A stretch of DNA of 64,000 nt. Source: Actinomycetes bacterium. Lineage in GTDB: Bacteria; Actinomycetota; Acidimicrobiia; Acidimicrobiales; Palsa-688. Positions 47,926 to 56,617 of this stretch are shown piece after piece. The stretch spans positions 62,001 to 126,000 of the forward strand of contig JAKAQB010000001.1 in assembly GCA_021811865.1 (NCBI GenBank). Reading direction: 5' to 3'. The stretch's first letter is position 1, and the number at the start of each line of letters is the position of its first letter. The notes below the pieces were generated by a model. It did not search any database. It was not told where the DNA came from and was given only the letters and a program-made list of their open reading frames with translations. The position numbers and the translations under genes are program-made.

Positions 47926-50076
47926 CTACGACCGCCCCGACAGCTTGGCCAGCTCGGCCTGCACCATGGCTTCGTGCGCCTCCTCATCGGCGCGCGCCCG
48001 AGCGGGGCTCCAGCGCCCCTTCAGGAGCGGCACCGCCAGCAGGAATACGACGATCCCTCCGAAGCAGATCCAGTACCAGGTCCGCCACTGCGACGGGCTC
48101 TGGGCGGCGGCCTTCTGCACGGCCGAGCCGTGCGCCTCGAGATAGGCGATCGCCGCCGCCGGCACCTTCGCCAGGGCGGCGAGCTGGGCGCCGTGGGCCG
48201 CGACCTGCGCCATGAGCGCCGGCTGGGTCACTGCCAGGGCGCCCAGCGCACGGAGGGCGCCCGCCTCCTTCTGGGCGAAGGCGACGAGGGCGGCGTGGCT
48301 GGCGGCGAAGTCGAGGGTGGTGGCGTTGGCCCGGGCGAAGGCGACGACCCCAGGGTTGGCGGCTGCATAGCGCAGGGCCGGCGTGAGGGTCGCCTGGTTG
48401 CCGGCGATCGTTGCCAGGATCGCCACGCCTTTGGAGCCGCCGCCGGCGGCGGCCACGGCCTGAGCCTCTAGGGCTGGCGAGGTCGGGTCGGCGGCGAGGC
48501 GCTCGAAGAGGGCCTGGTGGGTGGAGATGACCGCCACCTCGGGGGTGAACTTCTGCAGGGTCGTGAAGGCCGCGGCATGCAGTTGGACGGCCTGCAGTTC
48601 TGTCGGGTCCTTGGCTGCGAGCGCAGACAGGGCGGCGAGTTGGGCCTTGTCCGCTGTCACCTGCTGCACCAGCGTCGGATGGGATGCGGCCACGCCGAGC
48701 AGGCCGGCGTTGTCCTTGGCGAACCCGACGAGCGCCGGATGGGTCTTGGCGAAGGTGAGGGTCGGTACGTACTTGGCGTCGGCGGCGACGGAGGCGCCGT
48801 AGTTGACGAGGGGGGTGACGCTGCTTATCACCACGGGGATCACGAGGAACGACACGAACACGATGACCCGGAGGATCCAGCCCCATATGGCGAGGCCCGT
48901 GGCGGTGAGGGCCGGGTTGCGTGCCTCCACGCTCTCGGTGAAGCTCGCCATCCACGGCGTGTAGGCCAGGCCGAGGCCGACCGCCATCAGTGACACGTAC
49001 AGCGCCACCGTGGCGTACGAGGGGTGGCTGCCGGCGAGACCGAGGTAGAGGATCAGGAAGGTGCCGGCGAAGATCCCGCCCAGCACCATGAACGGCTTGC
49101 GCACCCGGAACGCGTCCGACACGACGCCGATGAACACGAGGGCCAGGACGTTGATCCCCCAGTTCCAGTCGGCCAGGTCGTTTGCCTGGTGGAGGGAGAA
49201 CCCGAAGATCGTCGAGTAGTAGATGGTCCCGAAGGCCACCGCCGTGTAGTAGACGAGCAGCAGCACGGACACTCCGATGGCGGAGATCACGATGTCCGGC
49301 TTCAGCAGCTGGCCCCACGGGTTTCGCAGCGCGCTCTCGATGTCGATGCCCTTGGCCCGGGCCTCGATGAGCGCCCGGTCACGGCTGGTGACCATGAGCT
49401 GGTCCCGTAGACCGGGCGACAGCTCTCGGAGGAAGAGGAATGCCGCAGCGAACACCACCAGGCCGACGATCCCGCAGATGACGTACTCGTGGCCCCAGAA
49501 CGACGGCGCCGGCGTACCGGAGATGGTGAGGCTCCCGACCTCGGCGACTACGAGGGAGCCGAGGACCGGTCCCATGGTCCAAAAGCCCATGGCCGTGCCC
49601 CGACCGACCTGCGGCGAGAAGTCCCGGATGAGGGCCGGCGTGGCCACGAGGCAGATGCCCTCCACCAGCCCCACGCACCAGCCCTCGATCCCGAAAACCC
49701 ACTTGCTGTGGGCGTTGGGCAGGGCGACCGCTGTGAGCAGCCCGGTGAGGAGCAGGCCGGCGACGACGATGTTGCAGCGGCCGACGCGGTCGGCCAGGCC
49801 GGCGAAGAGAGAGCCGAACGCACCGACCAGGTTCGCGAACGCCAGCAGCGTCACGTAGAAGGTGAAGCTCATGTGCAGGTCGGTCAGCTGGAGGGTGGAC
49901 ACCGAACCACTCACGTACAGCTCGTAGTAGAGGGCGATGGTGATCAGCGCGGTCAGCCCGAGGTAGCTGTAGCGTGGCGCGGTGTTGGGATAGTGCTCGA
50001 GCTGCCGGCTCTTCAGTGCCGCGAGGAAGCCCGGCACCGGCGCTTCAGCGATCGGGTGTGCGTCGGAGATGCTCAT
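47926..50076 (-). CDS. MFS transporter with a large inserted helical-repeat domain
   Basis: 716 residues. Residues 30-420 hold about eleven membrane spans of a sugar/metabolite-type MFS carrier; motif A is GLADRVGRCN at about 93-102. Residues about 425-665 are a soluble Ala-rich insert made of degenerate helical units such as HPALVGFAKDNAGLLGVAAS and NPGVVAFARANATTLDFAAS. A last span (667-685) and a charged tail follow. Such an insert before the final helix would be expected to face outward. ATG 50076 has GGGAG eleven bases before it; the longer frame to 50154 is rejected. Substrate unknown. Confidence 0.85.
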   Translation of the reverse strand: MSISDAHPIAEAPVPGFLAALKSRQLEHYPNTAPRYSYLGLTALITIALYYELYVSGSVSTLQLTDLHMSFTFYVTLLAFANLVGAFGSLFAGLADRVGRCNIVVAGLLLTGLLTAVALPNAHSKWVFGIEGWCVGLVEGICLVATPALIRDFSPQVGRGTAMGFWTMGPVLGSLVVAEVGSLTISGTPAPSFWGHEYVICGIVGLVVFAAAFLFLRELSPGLRDQLMVTSRDRALIEARAKGIDIESALRNPWGQLLKPDIVISAIGVSVLLLVYYTAVAFGTIYYSTIFGFSLHQANDLADWNWGINVLALVFIGVVSDAFRVRKPFMVLGGIFAGTFLILYLGLAGSHPSYATVALYVSLMAVGLGLAYTPWMASFTESVEARNPALTATGLAIWGWILRVIVFVSFLVIPVVISSVTPLVNYGASVAADAKYVPTLTFAKTHPALVGFAKDNAGLLGVAASHPTLVQQVTADKAQLAALSALAAKDPTELQAVQLHAAAFTTLQKFTPEVAVISTHQALFERLAADPTSPALEAQAVAAAGGGSKGVAILATIAGNQATLTPALRYAAANPGVVAFARANATTLDFAASHAALVAFAQKEAGALRALGALAVTQPALMAQVAAHGAQLAALAKVPAAAIAYLEAHGSAVQKAAAQSPSQWRTWYWICFGGIVVFLLAVPLLKGRWSPARARADEEAHEAMVQAELAKLSGRS

Positions 50077-50167
50077 GGACGGCGGTACTCCCTGCGGTTG
50101 GCGCTCCCGGCCGCCGGTCCCCCCCGGTGACCACCGAGGAAACCCTAGGCGCACACCACGTGCAGGT

Positions 50168-50794
50168 TCAATGCATGCCGAGCGCGCCGTGGCGTGCGGA
50201 TCGCTCGGCGACGCCGCCGACCAGGGCGCGCACGACGCGCTGCGCGTCGGGTGCCGGCATCCGCAGGTCGTTGCGGAGGTGGTACCACGCCTCCCAGCTG
50301 GCGGCGGTCCCGACGGCGGCGAGCAGGCCGCTGGCAGCGCCGCCGTCGAGGTCGGCCAGCTCCGGCGCGAGGGTCGACCGGCACTGTTCGAGCAGCAGCG
50401 TCACCATCTGGGCGCGGTTGGCTCGGAGCTGATCGGAGAACGGCTCACGCAGCCGCGCCGCCCGGGCGACCGGGTAGATCTGGTCGAGCAGGTCGGCCCG
50501 CCGGCGCACGAGCTCGTCGAGGCGTTGGGGCAGCGGCAGCGAGGGGTCGACGGGCTCGAGGAGGTGCCGCAGCTTGCGCAGCTGGCGGTCGCCGGCGACC
50601 CCGTAGAGCTGTTCGAGCTCGTCGAAGTGCTGGAAGACGCTGCGCAGCGACACGCCTGCCCGCTGGGCGATGGCCCGAGCGGTGGGGCGTTCATGGCCTT
50701 CCTCTATGAGCGAGAGGAAGGCCTCCACCAAGGAGTCGCGGTTACGACGCCCCCGCAGCACCCGGCCGTCCAAGCTGCCCCCTGCGCCTGGCAT
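50168..50794 (-). CDS. TetR/AcrR-family regulator
   Basis: 208 residues. The N-terminal helix-turn-helix reads RDSLVEAFLSLIEEGHERPT, AIAQRAGVSLRSVFQHFDEL, the classical TetR pattern, followed by an all-helical ligand domain. It is divergent from the acyl-CoA synthetase gene (32 bp between starts), a common arrangement for a repressor responding to an acyl-CoA or fatty acid. ATG 50794 follows TAGGGT by six bases. It may also control the MFS gene 91 bp downstream on the same strand. The effector is not known. Confidence 0.9.
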   Translation of the reverse strand: MPGAGGSLDGRVLRGRRNRDSLVEAFLSLIEEGHERPTARAIAQRAGVSLRSVFQHFDELEQLYGVAGDRQLRKLRHLLEPVDPSLPLPQRLDELVRRRADLLDQIYPVARAARLREPFSDQLRANRAQMVTLLLEQCRSTLAPELADLDGGAASGLLAAVGTAASWEAWYHLRNDLRMPAPDAQRVVRALVGGVAERSARHGALGMH

Positions 50795-50800
50795 GGGAAA

Positions 50801-50821
50801 ACCCTATCCCGGTATACAGGG
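50801..50821. promoter_or_regulatory. Divergent leaderless promoters and candidate TetR operator
   Basis: TAGGGT (minus strand, 50806-50801) serves the tetR gene, and TATACA (50813-50818) ends eight bases before GTG 50827. The 20 bp from 50802 to 50821 form an imperfect dyad with CCCT and AGGG ends covering both -10 boxes, a likely repressor site. Confidence 0.5.
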
Positions 50822-50826
50822 GGCCC

Positions 50827-52524
50827 GTGACGCTCACCTACGAGGAAGTGGCTGCCCAGGTCACTGCTCCCGGTCAGCTCTTCGAGGTCGTGGAGGAGGA
50901 CGTCGTCGGGGTGCGCCAGCGGGTGTTCGCTCACGCCCCGGCCACGCTGCGGCAACTCTTCGACAGCGCACGGGGCCATGGCGAGCGGACATTTCTCGTC
51001 TTCGAGGACGAGCGCTGGAGCTTCGCCCGGGTCATGGCGAGCGTTGATGCCCTGGCGGCCGCTCTGGTCGGCCGCTACGGCGTCCGGCCCGGGGACCGCG
51101 TCGCCATCGGCATGCGCAACTACCCCGAATGGGTGGTGAGCTTCGCCGCCATCACATCCATCGGAGCGATCTCGGTGTCGCTCAATGCCTGGTGGGGAGA
51201 GGAGGAGCTGGCGTTCGCCTTGGAGGACAGCTCACCCCGCGTGCTGGTGGCCGACAGGGAGCGGGCCACCAGGGCGGCTGGCACGGCTGGCACGGCTGGC
51301 ACGGCAGCGAGGCTCGGGATCGTCGTCGTGCGCAGCGCAGGGGGGGAGGGCCTGCCTCCGGGCGCAGCGCGCTGGGAGGACGTGGTCGTGGCGGGCGCAC
51401 CCATGCCGGCGGTCGAGGTGGGGACCGATGACGACGCCACCATCTTGTACACCTCCGGGACGACGGGCCGCCCCAAGGGGGCCGTGTCGACCAACCGGGC
51501 CGTGCTGCAGGCGTTGTTCGGTTTCGCCTGCCGGGCAGTCATCGAGCGCATCCGCAAAGGGGCCGACGCTCCCGAGGACGAGGGGGAGCTGACCGACATG
51601 AGCTTCATCCTCGTCGTGCCGTTGTTCCACGTGACCGGCTGCGTGCCGGTGATGCTGTCCTGTTTCGCCCTCGGTATGAAGATGGTGATGATGCACCGCT
51701 GGGAGCCGGATCGGGCGCTCGCGTTGATCGAGCGGGAGCAGGTGACGACCTTCGTCGGCGTCCCGACCCAGAGCTGGGACCTGCTGGAGTCGCCACGCTT
51801 CCACGAGCTCGACACGTCGAGCCTGCGGTCGGTCGGTGGGGGCGGCGCACCCGCCCCGGCGACCCTCGTGCAGCGGGTGGCGGACAGCTTCGGGCGGGGG
51901 ACGCCGGCGATCGGCTACGGGATGACGGAGACCAACGCCCTCGGGCCGGGCAACAGCGGAGCGGACTACCTGGCCCACCCGACGAGCACCGGCTGCACCG
52001 TGCCGATCCTGCAGGTGTCGATCCGGGATGGCCTGGAGGGGGAGCTGCCGGTCGGGCGCAGCGGGGAGATCTGGCTGAAGGGCCCCAACCTCATCCGGGG
52101 CTACTGGAACCGGCCCGATGCGACCGCCGGCGCCTTCGTGGACGGGTGGATGCGGACAGGCGACCTCGGGCGCCTGGACGGGGAGGGCTTCCTCTACATC
52201 GAGGACCGCATCAAGGACGTGATCCTGCGGGCCGGCGAGAACGTGTACCCCGCCGAGGTCGAGTCGGTCCTCTACGAGCACCCGGCGGTGCGCGAGGCGG
52301 CGGTTGTGGGTGTGACCCACGAGCGGCTGGGGGAGGAGGTGGCGGCGGTCGTGGTGACCCGACAGGGGACGACGGTCGGGGCCGCCGAGATCCAGGCGTT
52401 CGTGGGTGAGCGGCTGGCGACGTTCAAGGTGCCGAGCCGGGTGCAGGTGGTCCCCGGGCCGCTGCCGCGCAACGCGGCCGGCAAGGTGTTGAAGCGGGAG
52501 CTGCGGGAGCGCTTCTCGGATTGA
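50827..52524 (+). CDS. Class I adenylate-forming acyl-CoA synthetase (FadD-like)
   Basis: 565 residues. AMP-binding motifs are ILYTSGTTGRPKGAV, VPLFHVTG, GYGMTE and GYWNRPDATAGAFVDGWMRTGDLG; the C-terminal lid carries DRIKDVILRAGENVYPAEVE and the catalytic lysine in NAAGKVLKREL. It should activate a fatty or other carboxylic acid to its CoA thioester with ATP. A 9-bp GGCACGGCT repeat at about 51278-51305 codes a Gly-Thr-Ala linker. It is divergent from a TetR gene that probably controls it. The chain length or ring specificity is not evident. Confidence 0.92.
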   Translation: MTLTYEEVAAQVTAPGQLFEVVEEDVVGVRQRVFAHAPATLRQLFDSARGHGERTFLVFEDERWSFARVMASVDALAAALVGRYGVRPGDRVAIGMRNYPEWVVSFAAITSIGAISVSLNAWWGEEELAFALEDSSPRVLVADRERATRAAGTAGTAGTAARLGIVVVRSAGGEGLPPGAARWEDVVVAGAPMPAVEVGTDDDATILYTSGTTGRPKGAVSTNRAVLQALFGFACRAVIERIRKGADAPEDEGELTDMSFILVVPLFHVTGCVPVMLSCFALGMKMVMMHRWEPDRALALIEREQVTTFVGVPTQSWDLLESPRFHELDTSSLRSVGGGGAPAPATLVQRVADSFGRGTPAIGYGMTETNALGPGNSGADYLAHPTSTGCTVPILQVSIRDGLEGELPVGRSGEIWLKGPNLIRGYWNRPDATAGAFVDGWMRTGDLGRLDGEGFLYIEDRIKDVILRAGENVYPAEVESVLYEHPAVREAAVVGVTHERLGEEVAAVVVTRQGTTVGAAEIQAFVGERLATFKVPSRVQVVPGPLPRNAAGKVLKRELRERFSD

Positions 52525-52552
52525 GCCGAGCCGGCGCCGAAAGTCCCCGCCC

Positions 52553-53812
52553 TCACCCGTCGGGCATCAGCTCCAGGGATCCGGGCGTTTCGAACTGGCG
52601 CCACTCCCTCACGGCGAGCGCACCGACCATGGCCACGGCGAGCGGCGCGGCGGCGAGCGGGAAGAATGCCGCCGCCCCCAACGTCCTCGTCACCACGCCG
52701 GCGAGCAGCACCGACAGCGGGAAGACGCCGAAGCTGGCCAGCATCAGCACTCCCATCAGCCGCCCGAGCGCCTCCGGCGGCGCCCAGTGCTGGAAGGCCG
52801 TGATCATGATCACGTTGCCGAAACCGTTGCAGGCACCCAGCATGGCGAGGGCCGCGCCCAAGCCCACGGCCCCGCCCAGGTACGGCCCCGCCGCCATGAC
52901 CGCCGCCTGGCCGACGAACACCGCCGACCCGATGATCGCCGGCCGGCGTGTGGGCCGGACGACGCCGACGAGCAGCGTCCCCGCGAGCGCGCCCCCGCCG
53001 AAGGCGGCCACCAGCCCTCCGTAGCCGGCCGCCCCGGCGTGGAGCGGTCCGTGGGCCAGGGCTGGCAGGGCCACCTCGGACAGGCCGCCCGACCCGAGGT
53101 TGGCCACGAGCGACGCCGTGAGCACCACCCACAGGATCGGCTCGCTGCGCAGCAGGCGGCGCACGGTCGCCGGCGCTGCTCCCCGCTCGGGCTGCACGGC
53201 GGCTGCCGCCAACACCTGTTCTCCCCGGCGGATGCCTGCCAGGGTCAGGGCCGAAGCGGCGAAGGAGGCGGCGTCGGCGGCGAAGGCCGGCGCCGGCCCG
53301 GCCAGCGCGACGAGCAGCCCGCCGACGGCGGGCCCGGCGAGCGTGGCGAGCTGCGTGCCGCCGGAGCTCAGTGCGTTGCCGGCCTGGAGCTCGTCGGCGG
53401 GCAGCAGGCGGGGGACGATGGAGAACGATGCCGGGAGGAACAGGCCTTCACACGCTCCGAGGACGACGGCGATCGGGACGAGGAGCAGGGCTCGGGCGGG
53501 TCCGGTCCACGCCGCGGCGGCGAACCCGCCGACGGCTGCGGCCCGGGCCGCGTCGGCGCCCATCATCACCGTCCACGGCCCCCAGCGGTCACTGGCGTGG
53601 CCGCCCACCGCCACCACCACGGTGCGGGGCACCCCGTAGGCGGCGAGCACGGTGGCGAGGAGGAGGGGCCCGCCGTGGTGGGCGAGGACGTACCACGGGA
53701 GCGCGACCGCGTAGCACATGTCGCCTAGGTTGGAGGTGAGCTGCCCGGCGACGAGCCGCCGGAAGCCTGTGTGCCGCAGCGGCCGGAGGTTGCGGGGGGC
53801 GGCCACGGTCAC
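52553..53812 (-). CDS. MFS exporter (enterobactin/macrolide exporter-like)
   Basis: 419 residues with about twelve membrane spans. It has FRRLVAGQLTSNLGDMCYAV in helix 1, GHASDRWGPWTVMMGAD for motif A and LPASFSIVPRLLPADELQAGNAL, the pattern of the MFS_3 exporters related to EntS and macrolide pumps. GTG 53812 overlaps the stop of the upstream ArsR-like gene by four bases, so expression is coupled to the regulator. Its 3' end is convergent with the acyl-CoA synthetase gene, 28 bp apart. Confidence 0.88.
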   Translation of the reverse strand: MTVAAPRNLRPLRHTGFRRLVAGQLTSNLGDMCYAVALPWYVLAHHGGPLLLATVLAAYGVPRTVVVAVGGHASDRWGPWTVMMGADAARAAAVGGFAAAAWTGPARALLLVPIAVVLGACEGLFLPASFSIVPRLLPADELQAGNALSSGGTQLATLAGPAVGGLLVALAGPAPAFAADAASFAASALTLAGIRRGEQVLAAAAVQPERGAAPATVRRLLRSEPILWVVLTASLVANLGSGGLSEVALPALAHGPLHAGAAGYGGLVAAFGGGALAGTLLVGVVRPTRRPAIIGSAVFVGQAAVMAAGPYLGGAVGLGAALAMLGACNGFGNVIMITAFQHWAPPEALGRLMGVLMLASFGVFPLSVLLAGVVTRTLGAAAFFPLAAAPLAVAMVGALAVREWRQFETPGSLELMPDG

Positions 53813-54390
53813 TCGTCGCCTTCCGGCCGCTCGACCGGGTAGCCGTAGACCAGCAGCTCCACCGGGGTGGCCCCCGGCGGCCGTTTCGAGGGATCGGTGA
53901 GCCGGTCCCGGAAGCGGTCGAGGAGCAGGGCATTGAGGTCCTCGCTGAGCTGCTCCAGCTCCTCGACGGTGAGCCAGAACAGGTGGTCGCTGCTGGGGGC
54001 GGCCCGCCGCCACCGGGGCGGGTGGTCGCCCTGTGTCTCGAGCCACACCCGCAGGCGGCCCAGCTGGCGGTCGAGCAGCAACTGCATGAGGGCGTGGGTG
54101 GCGACCTCGGCCTCGGGGTCGTCGGGGGGGTTGGCGAAGCGCATCCCGATGGTGGTCATCCGCCAGGGTCTCGACCGGCCCTGTCCACCGCCGGCCTCCT
54201 CGACGAAGCCGTACTTGGCGAGCTGCCGGAGATGGAACGAGCACGTCGTCGCCGACTCGCCGATGCGCTGCCCCGCCTCGGTGGCCGTCTGGGGGCCGTG
54301 GACGGTCAGCACCTCGATCAGGGCCAGCCGGACGGGGTGGGTGAGGGCGCGCAGGGCGCGGGGGTCGTCGACATCGCGAAGCTCCACCAC
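53809..54390 (-). CDS. ArsR-type winged-helix regulator with long C-terminal domain
   Basis: 193 residues. The winged helix reads RALRALTHPVRLALIEVLTV, GPQTATEAGQRIGESATTCS, FHLRQLAKYGFVEEAG, as in ArsR-like HTH proteins. The C-terminal 100 residues are helical and charged, a form common in regulators that sit next to MFS genes. No metal-binding cysteines typical of ArsR/SmtB are seen. Tandem GTG codons at 54390 and 54387 are both possible starts; TACTCT ends eight bases before the first. It is translationally coupled to the exporter it probably controls. Confidence 0.85.
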   Translation of the reverse strand: MVELRDVDDPRALRALTHPVRLALIEVLTVHGPQTATEAGQRIGESATTCSFHLRQLAKYGFVEEAGGGQGRSRPWRMTTIGMRFANPPDDPEAEVATHALMQLLLDRQLGRLRVWLETQGDHPPRWRRAAPSSDHLFWLTVEELEQLSEDLNALLLDRFRDRLTDPSKRPPGATPVELLVYGYPVERPEGDE

Positions 54391-54398
54391 AGCCTGGA

Positions 54399-54430
54399 AG
54401 AGTAACCTGTCGATAGCTAACTGTCGAGAG
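54399..54430 (-). promoter_or_regulatory. Promoter of arsR-like/MFS operon with direct-repeat operator
   Basis: On the minus strand TCGACA (54427-54422), a 17-bp spacer and TACTCT (54404-54399) form a good promoter. Two 10-bp near-palindromes, CTGTCGATAG at 54407-54416 and CTGTCGAGAG at 54421-54430, lie 14 bp apart over the spacer and the -35, and probably bind the ArsR-like product. The second lies within the end of the GDPD gene. Confidence 0.55.
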
Positions 54431-55253
54431 GTATCTCTTGAGTACCGCCGTCCGGAGGCTTGCCGTCCCACTCCCGGCGGCGTCGGAGCACGTCGCGCAG
54501 CAGCGTGGGGCGGTCCGTCATGATCCCGTCCACGCCGAGGTCGAGGAGCCGGTCCATCACCGCCTCGTCGTCGATGGTCCACACGTGCACGGCGAGACCG
54601 GCGCGGTGCGCGGCGGCGACGAGGCGGCGGTCGACGACGGGAACGCTGCCCCACCGGAGCGGCACCTGCACGGCGCCGGCGGGTCCCCACGCGGCGCCGG
54701 GTGGACCGCCGCCCAGGGGTGCCACGCCGGGGGCAAGGGAGGCCAGCCGCAATGCGGTCGTGGCCGTCGGGCCGGTGCTGGTGCACAGGCGGGGACCGGC
54801 GAGGCGTCGGGCGAGGGCGATGCGCCGGTCGGAGAAGGCGGTGACGCACACACGGTCCAAGGCGGCGGCGCGGCGGAGGAGCTCGACGAGGGGGCCGACG
54901 ACGGAGTGGTGCTTGGCGTCGATGTTCCAGCGGACCGTAGGCCAGGAGGAGAGCACCTCGTCGAGCCGGGGGATGGGTTCGCTCCCGCCGACGCGGGCGT
55001 CCCGCAGTTGGGACCACTGCAGCTCCTGCACCCTGCCCGGGCGGTCCGCCACCCGGTCGAGGACGGGGTCGTGGATGACCACCACCACCCCGTCGGCGGA
55101 GAGGTGGACGTCGGTCTCCAGGTAGCTGTAGCCGAGCCGGCGCGCGTGCTCGAAGGCGGCGACGGTGTTCTCGGGCGCCTCCCTCGCCCCACCCCGGTGC
55201 GCGATCGGCAGGGGACCTGGATGGTCGAGGACCGGGAAGCGGTGGGTGGGCAC
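54417..55253 (-). CDS. Glycerophosphodiester phosphodiesterase
   Basis: 278 residues with the GDPD barrel motifs: AHRGGAREAPENTVAAF (catalytic His19 and Arg20), YLETDVHLSADGVVVVIHD with the metal-binding Glu and Asp and the second catalytic His, NIDAKH, and VHVWTIDDEA near the end. It hydrolyses glycerophosphodiesters to glycerol 3-phosphate and an alcohol. No signal peptide is visible, so it is cytoplasmic. GTG 55253 follows TACGGT by six bases. It lies 39 bp after gpsA on the same strand, so glycerol 3-phosphate metabolism links the two. Confidence 0.92.
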   Translation of the reverse strand: MPTHRFPVLDHPGPLPIAHRGGAREAPENTVAAFEHARRLGYSYLETDVHLSADGVVVVIHDPVLDRVADRPGRVQELQWSQLRDARVGGSEPIPRLDEVLSSWPTVRWNIDAKHHSVVGPLVELLRRAAALDRVCVTAFSDRRIALARRLAGPRLCTSTGPTATTALRLASLAPGVAPLGGGPPGAAWGPAGAVQVPLRWGSVPVVDRRLVAAAHRAGLAVHVWTIDDEAVMDRLLDLGVDGIMTDRPTLLRDVLRRRREWDGKPPDGGTQEIPLDS

Positions 55254-55259
55254 GGCCGC

Positions 55260-55265
55260 ACCGTA
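55260..55265 (-). promoter_or_regulatory. -10 element of leaderless GDPD promoter
   Basis: On the minus strand TACGGT ends six bases before GTG 55253, in the short gap after gpsA. Confidence 0.5.
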
Positions 55266-55292
55266 GGCGTGGGCGGGCGGCGGTCGGGCGGC

Positions 55293-56282
55293 TCAGCCCG
55301 GATCGGCCTCGTGGCCGGGGGCCATCAGCCCCCGGTAGGCGTCGGTCGGGACGGCCTCGCCGCGCACGATCCGGTTGATCTCCCGGCAGATGGGAAGCTC
55401 CACCCCCCAGCGCTCGGCCAGCTCGAGCACCAAGGCGGCCGTCCCAACGCCCTCGGCGACCATGTGCAGCTCGGCGAGGATGTCGCCGAGCCTGCGACCC
55501 CGCCCCAGTTGCTCGCCCACGCTGCGGTTGCGCGACAGCGGGCTCATGCACGTCGCGATCAGGTCACCCATGCCGGCGAGGCCGGCGAGGGTCTGCGCCT
55601 CGGCACCCATAGCCACGCCGAGGCGCGTCAGCTCGGCCAGGCCGCGGGTGATCACGGCGGCCCGCGTGTTGTCCCCGACACCGAGCCCCTGGGCGATGCC
55701 GGCGGCGATGGCGATCACGTTCTTCAGGGCGCCGCCGGCCTCGCAGCCGACCACGTCGTGGTTCATGTAGACCCGGAAGAGCTTGTGGCGGAGCACCTGC
55801 TGGAGGGCGGCGGCCACCCCGAGGTCCCTGGTGGCGATCACGCTGGCGGCGGCTTGGCCACCCATGATCTCCCGGGCGAGGTTGGGCCCTGACAGGGCGG
55901 CCGCCGGATGTCCCGGCAGGACCTCCTCGATCACTTCGGTCATCCGCAGCAGCGTGCCGCCCTCGAAGCCCTTGGTCAGGCTGACCACGGGAACCCACGG
56001 GCGCACCCACGCCGCCGCCTCGGAGAGGACGTCGCGGAAGCCCGCCGAGGGGACGCCGAGGATCACCACGTCGGCGCCGGCGCACGCCTCCTGCAGGTCG
56101 GCGGTTCCCCGCAGGCGCCGGGGGAGCGTGAAGCCCGGGAGGTACCGCTCGTTGCTGTGCCCGGCGCTGACCTCCTCGGCCACCTCCGGCCGCCGGGCCC
56201 ACAGCACCGTCGGGTTGCGGGCGGTGGTGAGCGCCGCCACCGTCGTCCCCCACGACCCGGAGCCGAGGACTGTCACGTTCAC
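55293..56282 (-). CDS. gpsA: NAD(P)-dependent glycerol-3-phosphate dehydrogenase
   Basis: 329 residues. The N-terminal cofactor fold is VTVLGSGSWGTTVAALTTA, and the active-site region contains SLTKGFE, LSGPNLAREI and the helix GGALKNVIAIAAGIAQGLGV with its catalytic lysine. It interconverts dihydroxyacetone phosphate and sn-glycerol 3-phosphate for membrane lipid synthesis. GTG 56282 has a GGGGGG stretch upstream; the 36-residue longer frame lacks homology. The region in front carries a strong palindrome that may regulate it. Confidence 0.94.
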   Translation of the reverse strand: MNVTVLGSGSWGTTVAALTTARNPTVLWARRPEVAEEVSAGHSNERYLPGFTLPRRLRGTADLQEACAGADVVILGVPSAGFRDVLSEAAAWVRPWVPVVSLTKGFEGGTLLRMTEVIEEVLPGHPAAALSGPNLAREIMGGQAAASVIATRDLGVAAALQQVLRHKLFRVYMNHDVVGCEAGGALKNVIAIAAGIAQGLGVGDNTRAAVITRGLAELTRLGVAMGAEAQTLAGLAGMGDLIATCMSPLSRNRSVGEQLGRGRRLGDILAELHMVAEGVGTAALVLELAERWGVELPICREINRIVRGEAVPTDAYRGLMAPGHEADPG

Positions 56283-56319
56283 GGGGACAGCCCCCCGGCG
56301 CCTCCGCCCGTCGCTCGTC

Positions 56320-56342
56320 GTGCCATCGCGCGATGGTACGGT
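56320..56342. promoter_or_regulatory. Palindromic operator candidate and divergent -10 element
   Basis: CCATCGCGCGATGG at 56323-56336 is a perfect 14-bp palindrome within an 18/20 symmetric block (56320-56339). It lies 38 bp upstream of gpsA and directly before TACGGT (56337-56342), the -10 of the small plus-strand gene at 56349. A dimeric regulator bound here would affect both directions. Confidence 0.55.
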
Positions 56343-56348
56343 CGCCGG

Positions 56349-56543
56349 GTGGTCGCACGCTCGCCCACCGATCGGGGCCACTGTCCGCAACGGCCGGGCC
56401 TACCAGGACAGGGGTCTGCTGGCATCGACCGCTACGTGCCCGGCGAGGCGCCCGGCGCGCCCGGCGACGACGATCTCGCCCGGCTCACCGGGCTCGTCAA
56501 CCGCCTCGAGGAGGTCCGGGGCACGCGGGAGGCCGCCGGCTGA
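56349..56543 (+). CDS. Small hypothetical protein (64 aa)
   Basis: GTG 56349 lies six bases after the -10 hexamer TACGGT. The predicted product ends in an acidic-basic helix DDDLARLTGLVNRLEEVRGT that looks like a real amphipathic segment; the first 30 residues are less convincing. I recognise no family. It lies between gpsA and the sigma factor gene, 74 bp before the latter. The leaderless promoter and the helix are the only support. Confidence 0.4.
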   Translation: MVARSPTDRGHCPQRPGLPGQGSAGIDRYVPGEAPGAPGDDDLARLTGLVNRLEEVRGTREAAG

Positions 56544-56604
56544 AACGTTGCTGAACCCGGCCGCCGGGGCCTGCAATCGAGACGTAGCGGTCACTGGGGC
56601 TGGG

Positions 56605-56610
56605 TAGGGT
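56605..56610 (+). promoter_or_regulatory. -10 element of leaderless sigma-factor promoter
   Basis: TAGGGT ends seven bases before ATG 56618. I found no GGAAT/GTT pair of the kind SigR itself recognises upstream. Confidence 0.5.
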
Positions 56611-56617
56611 TCCAGCC

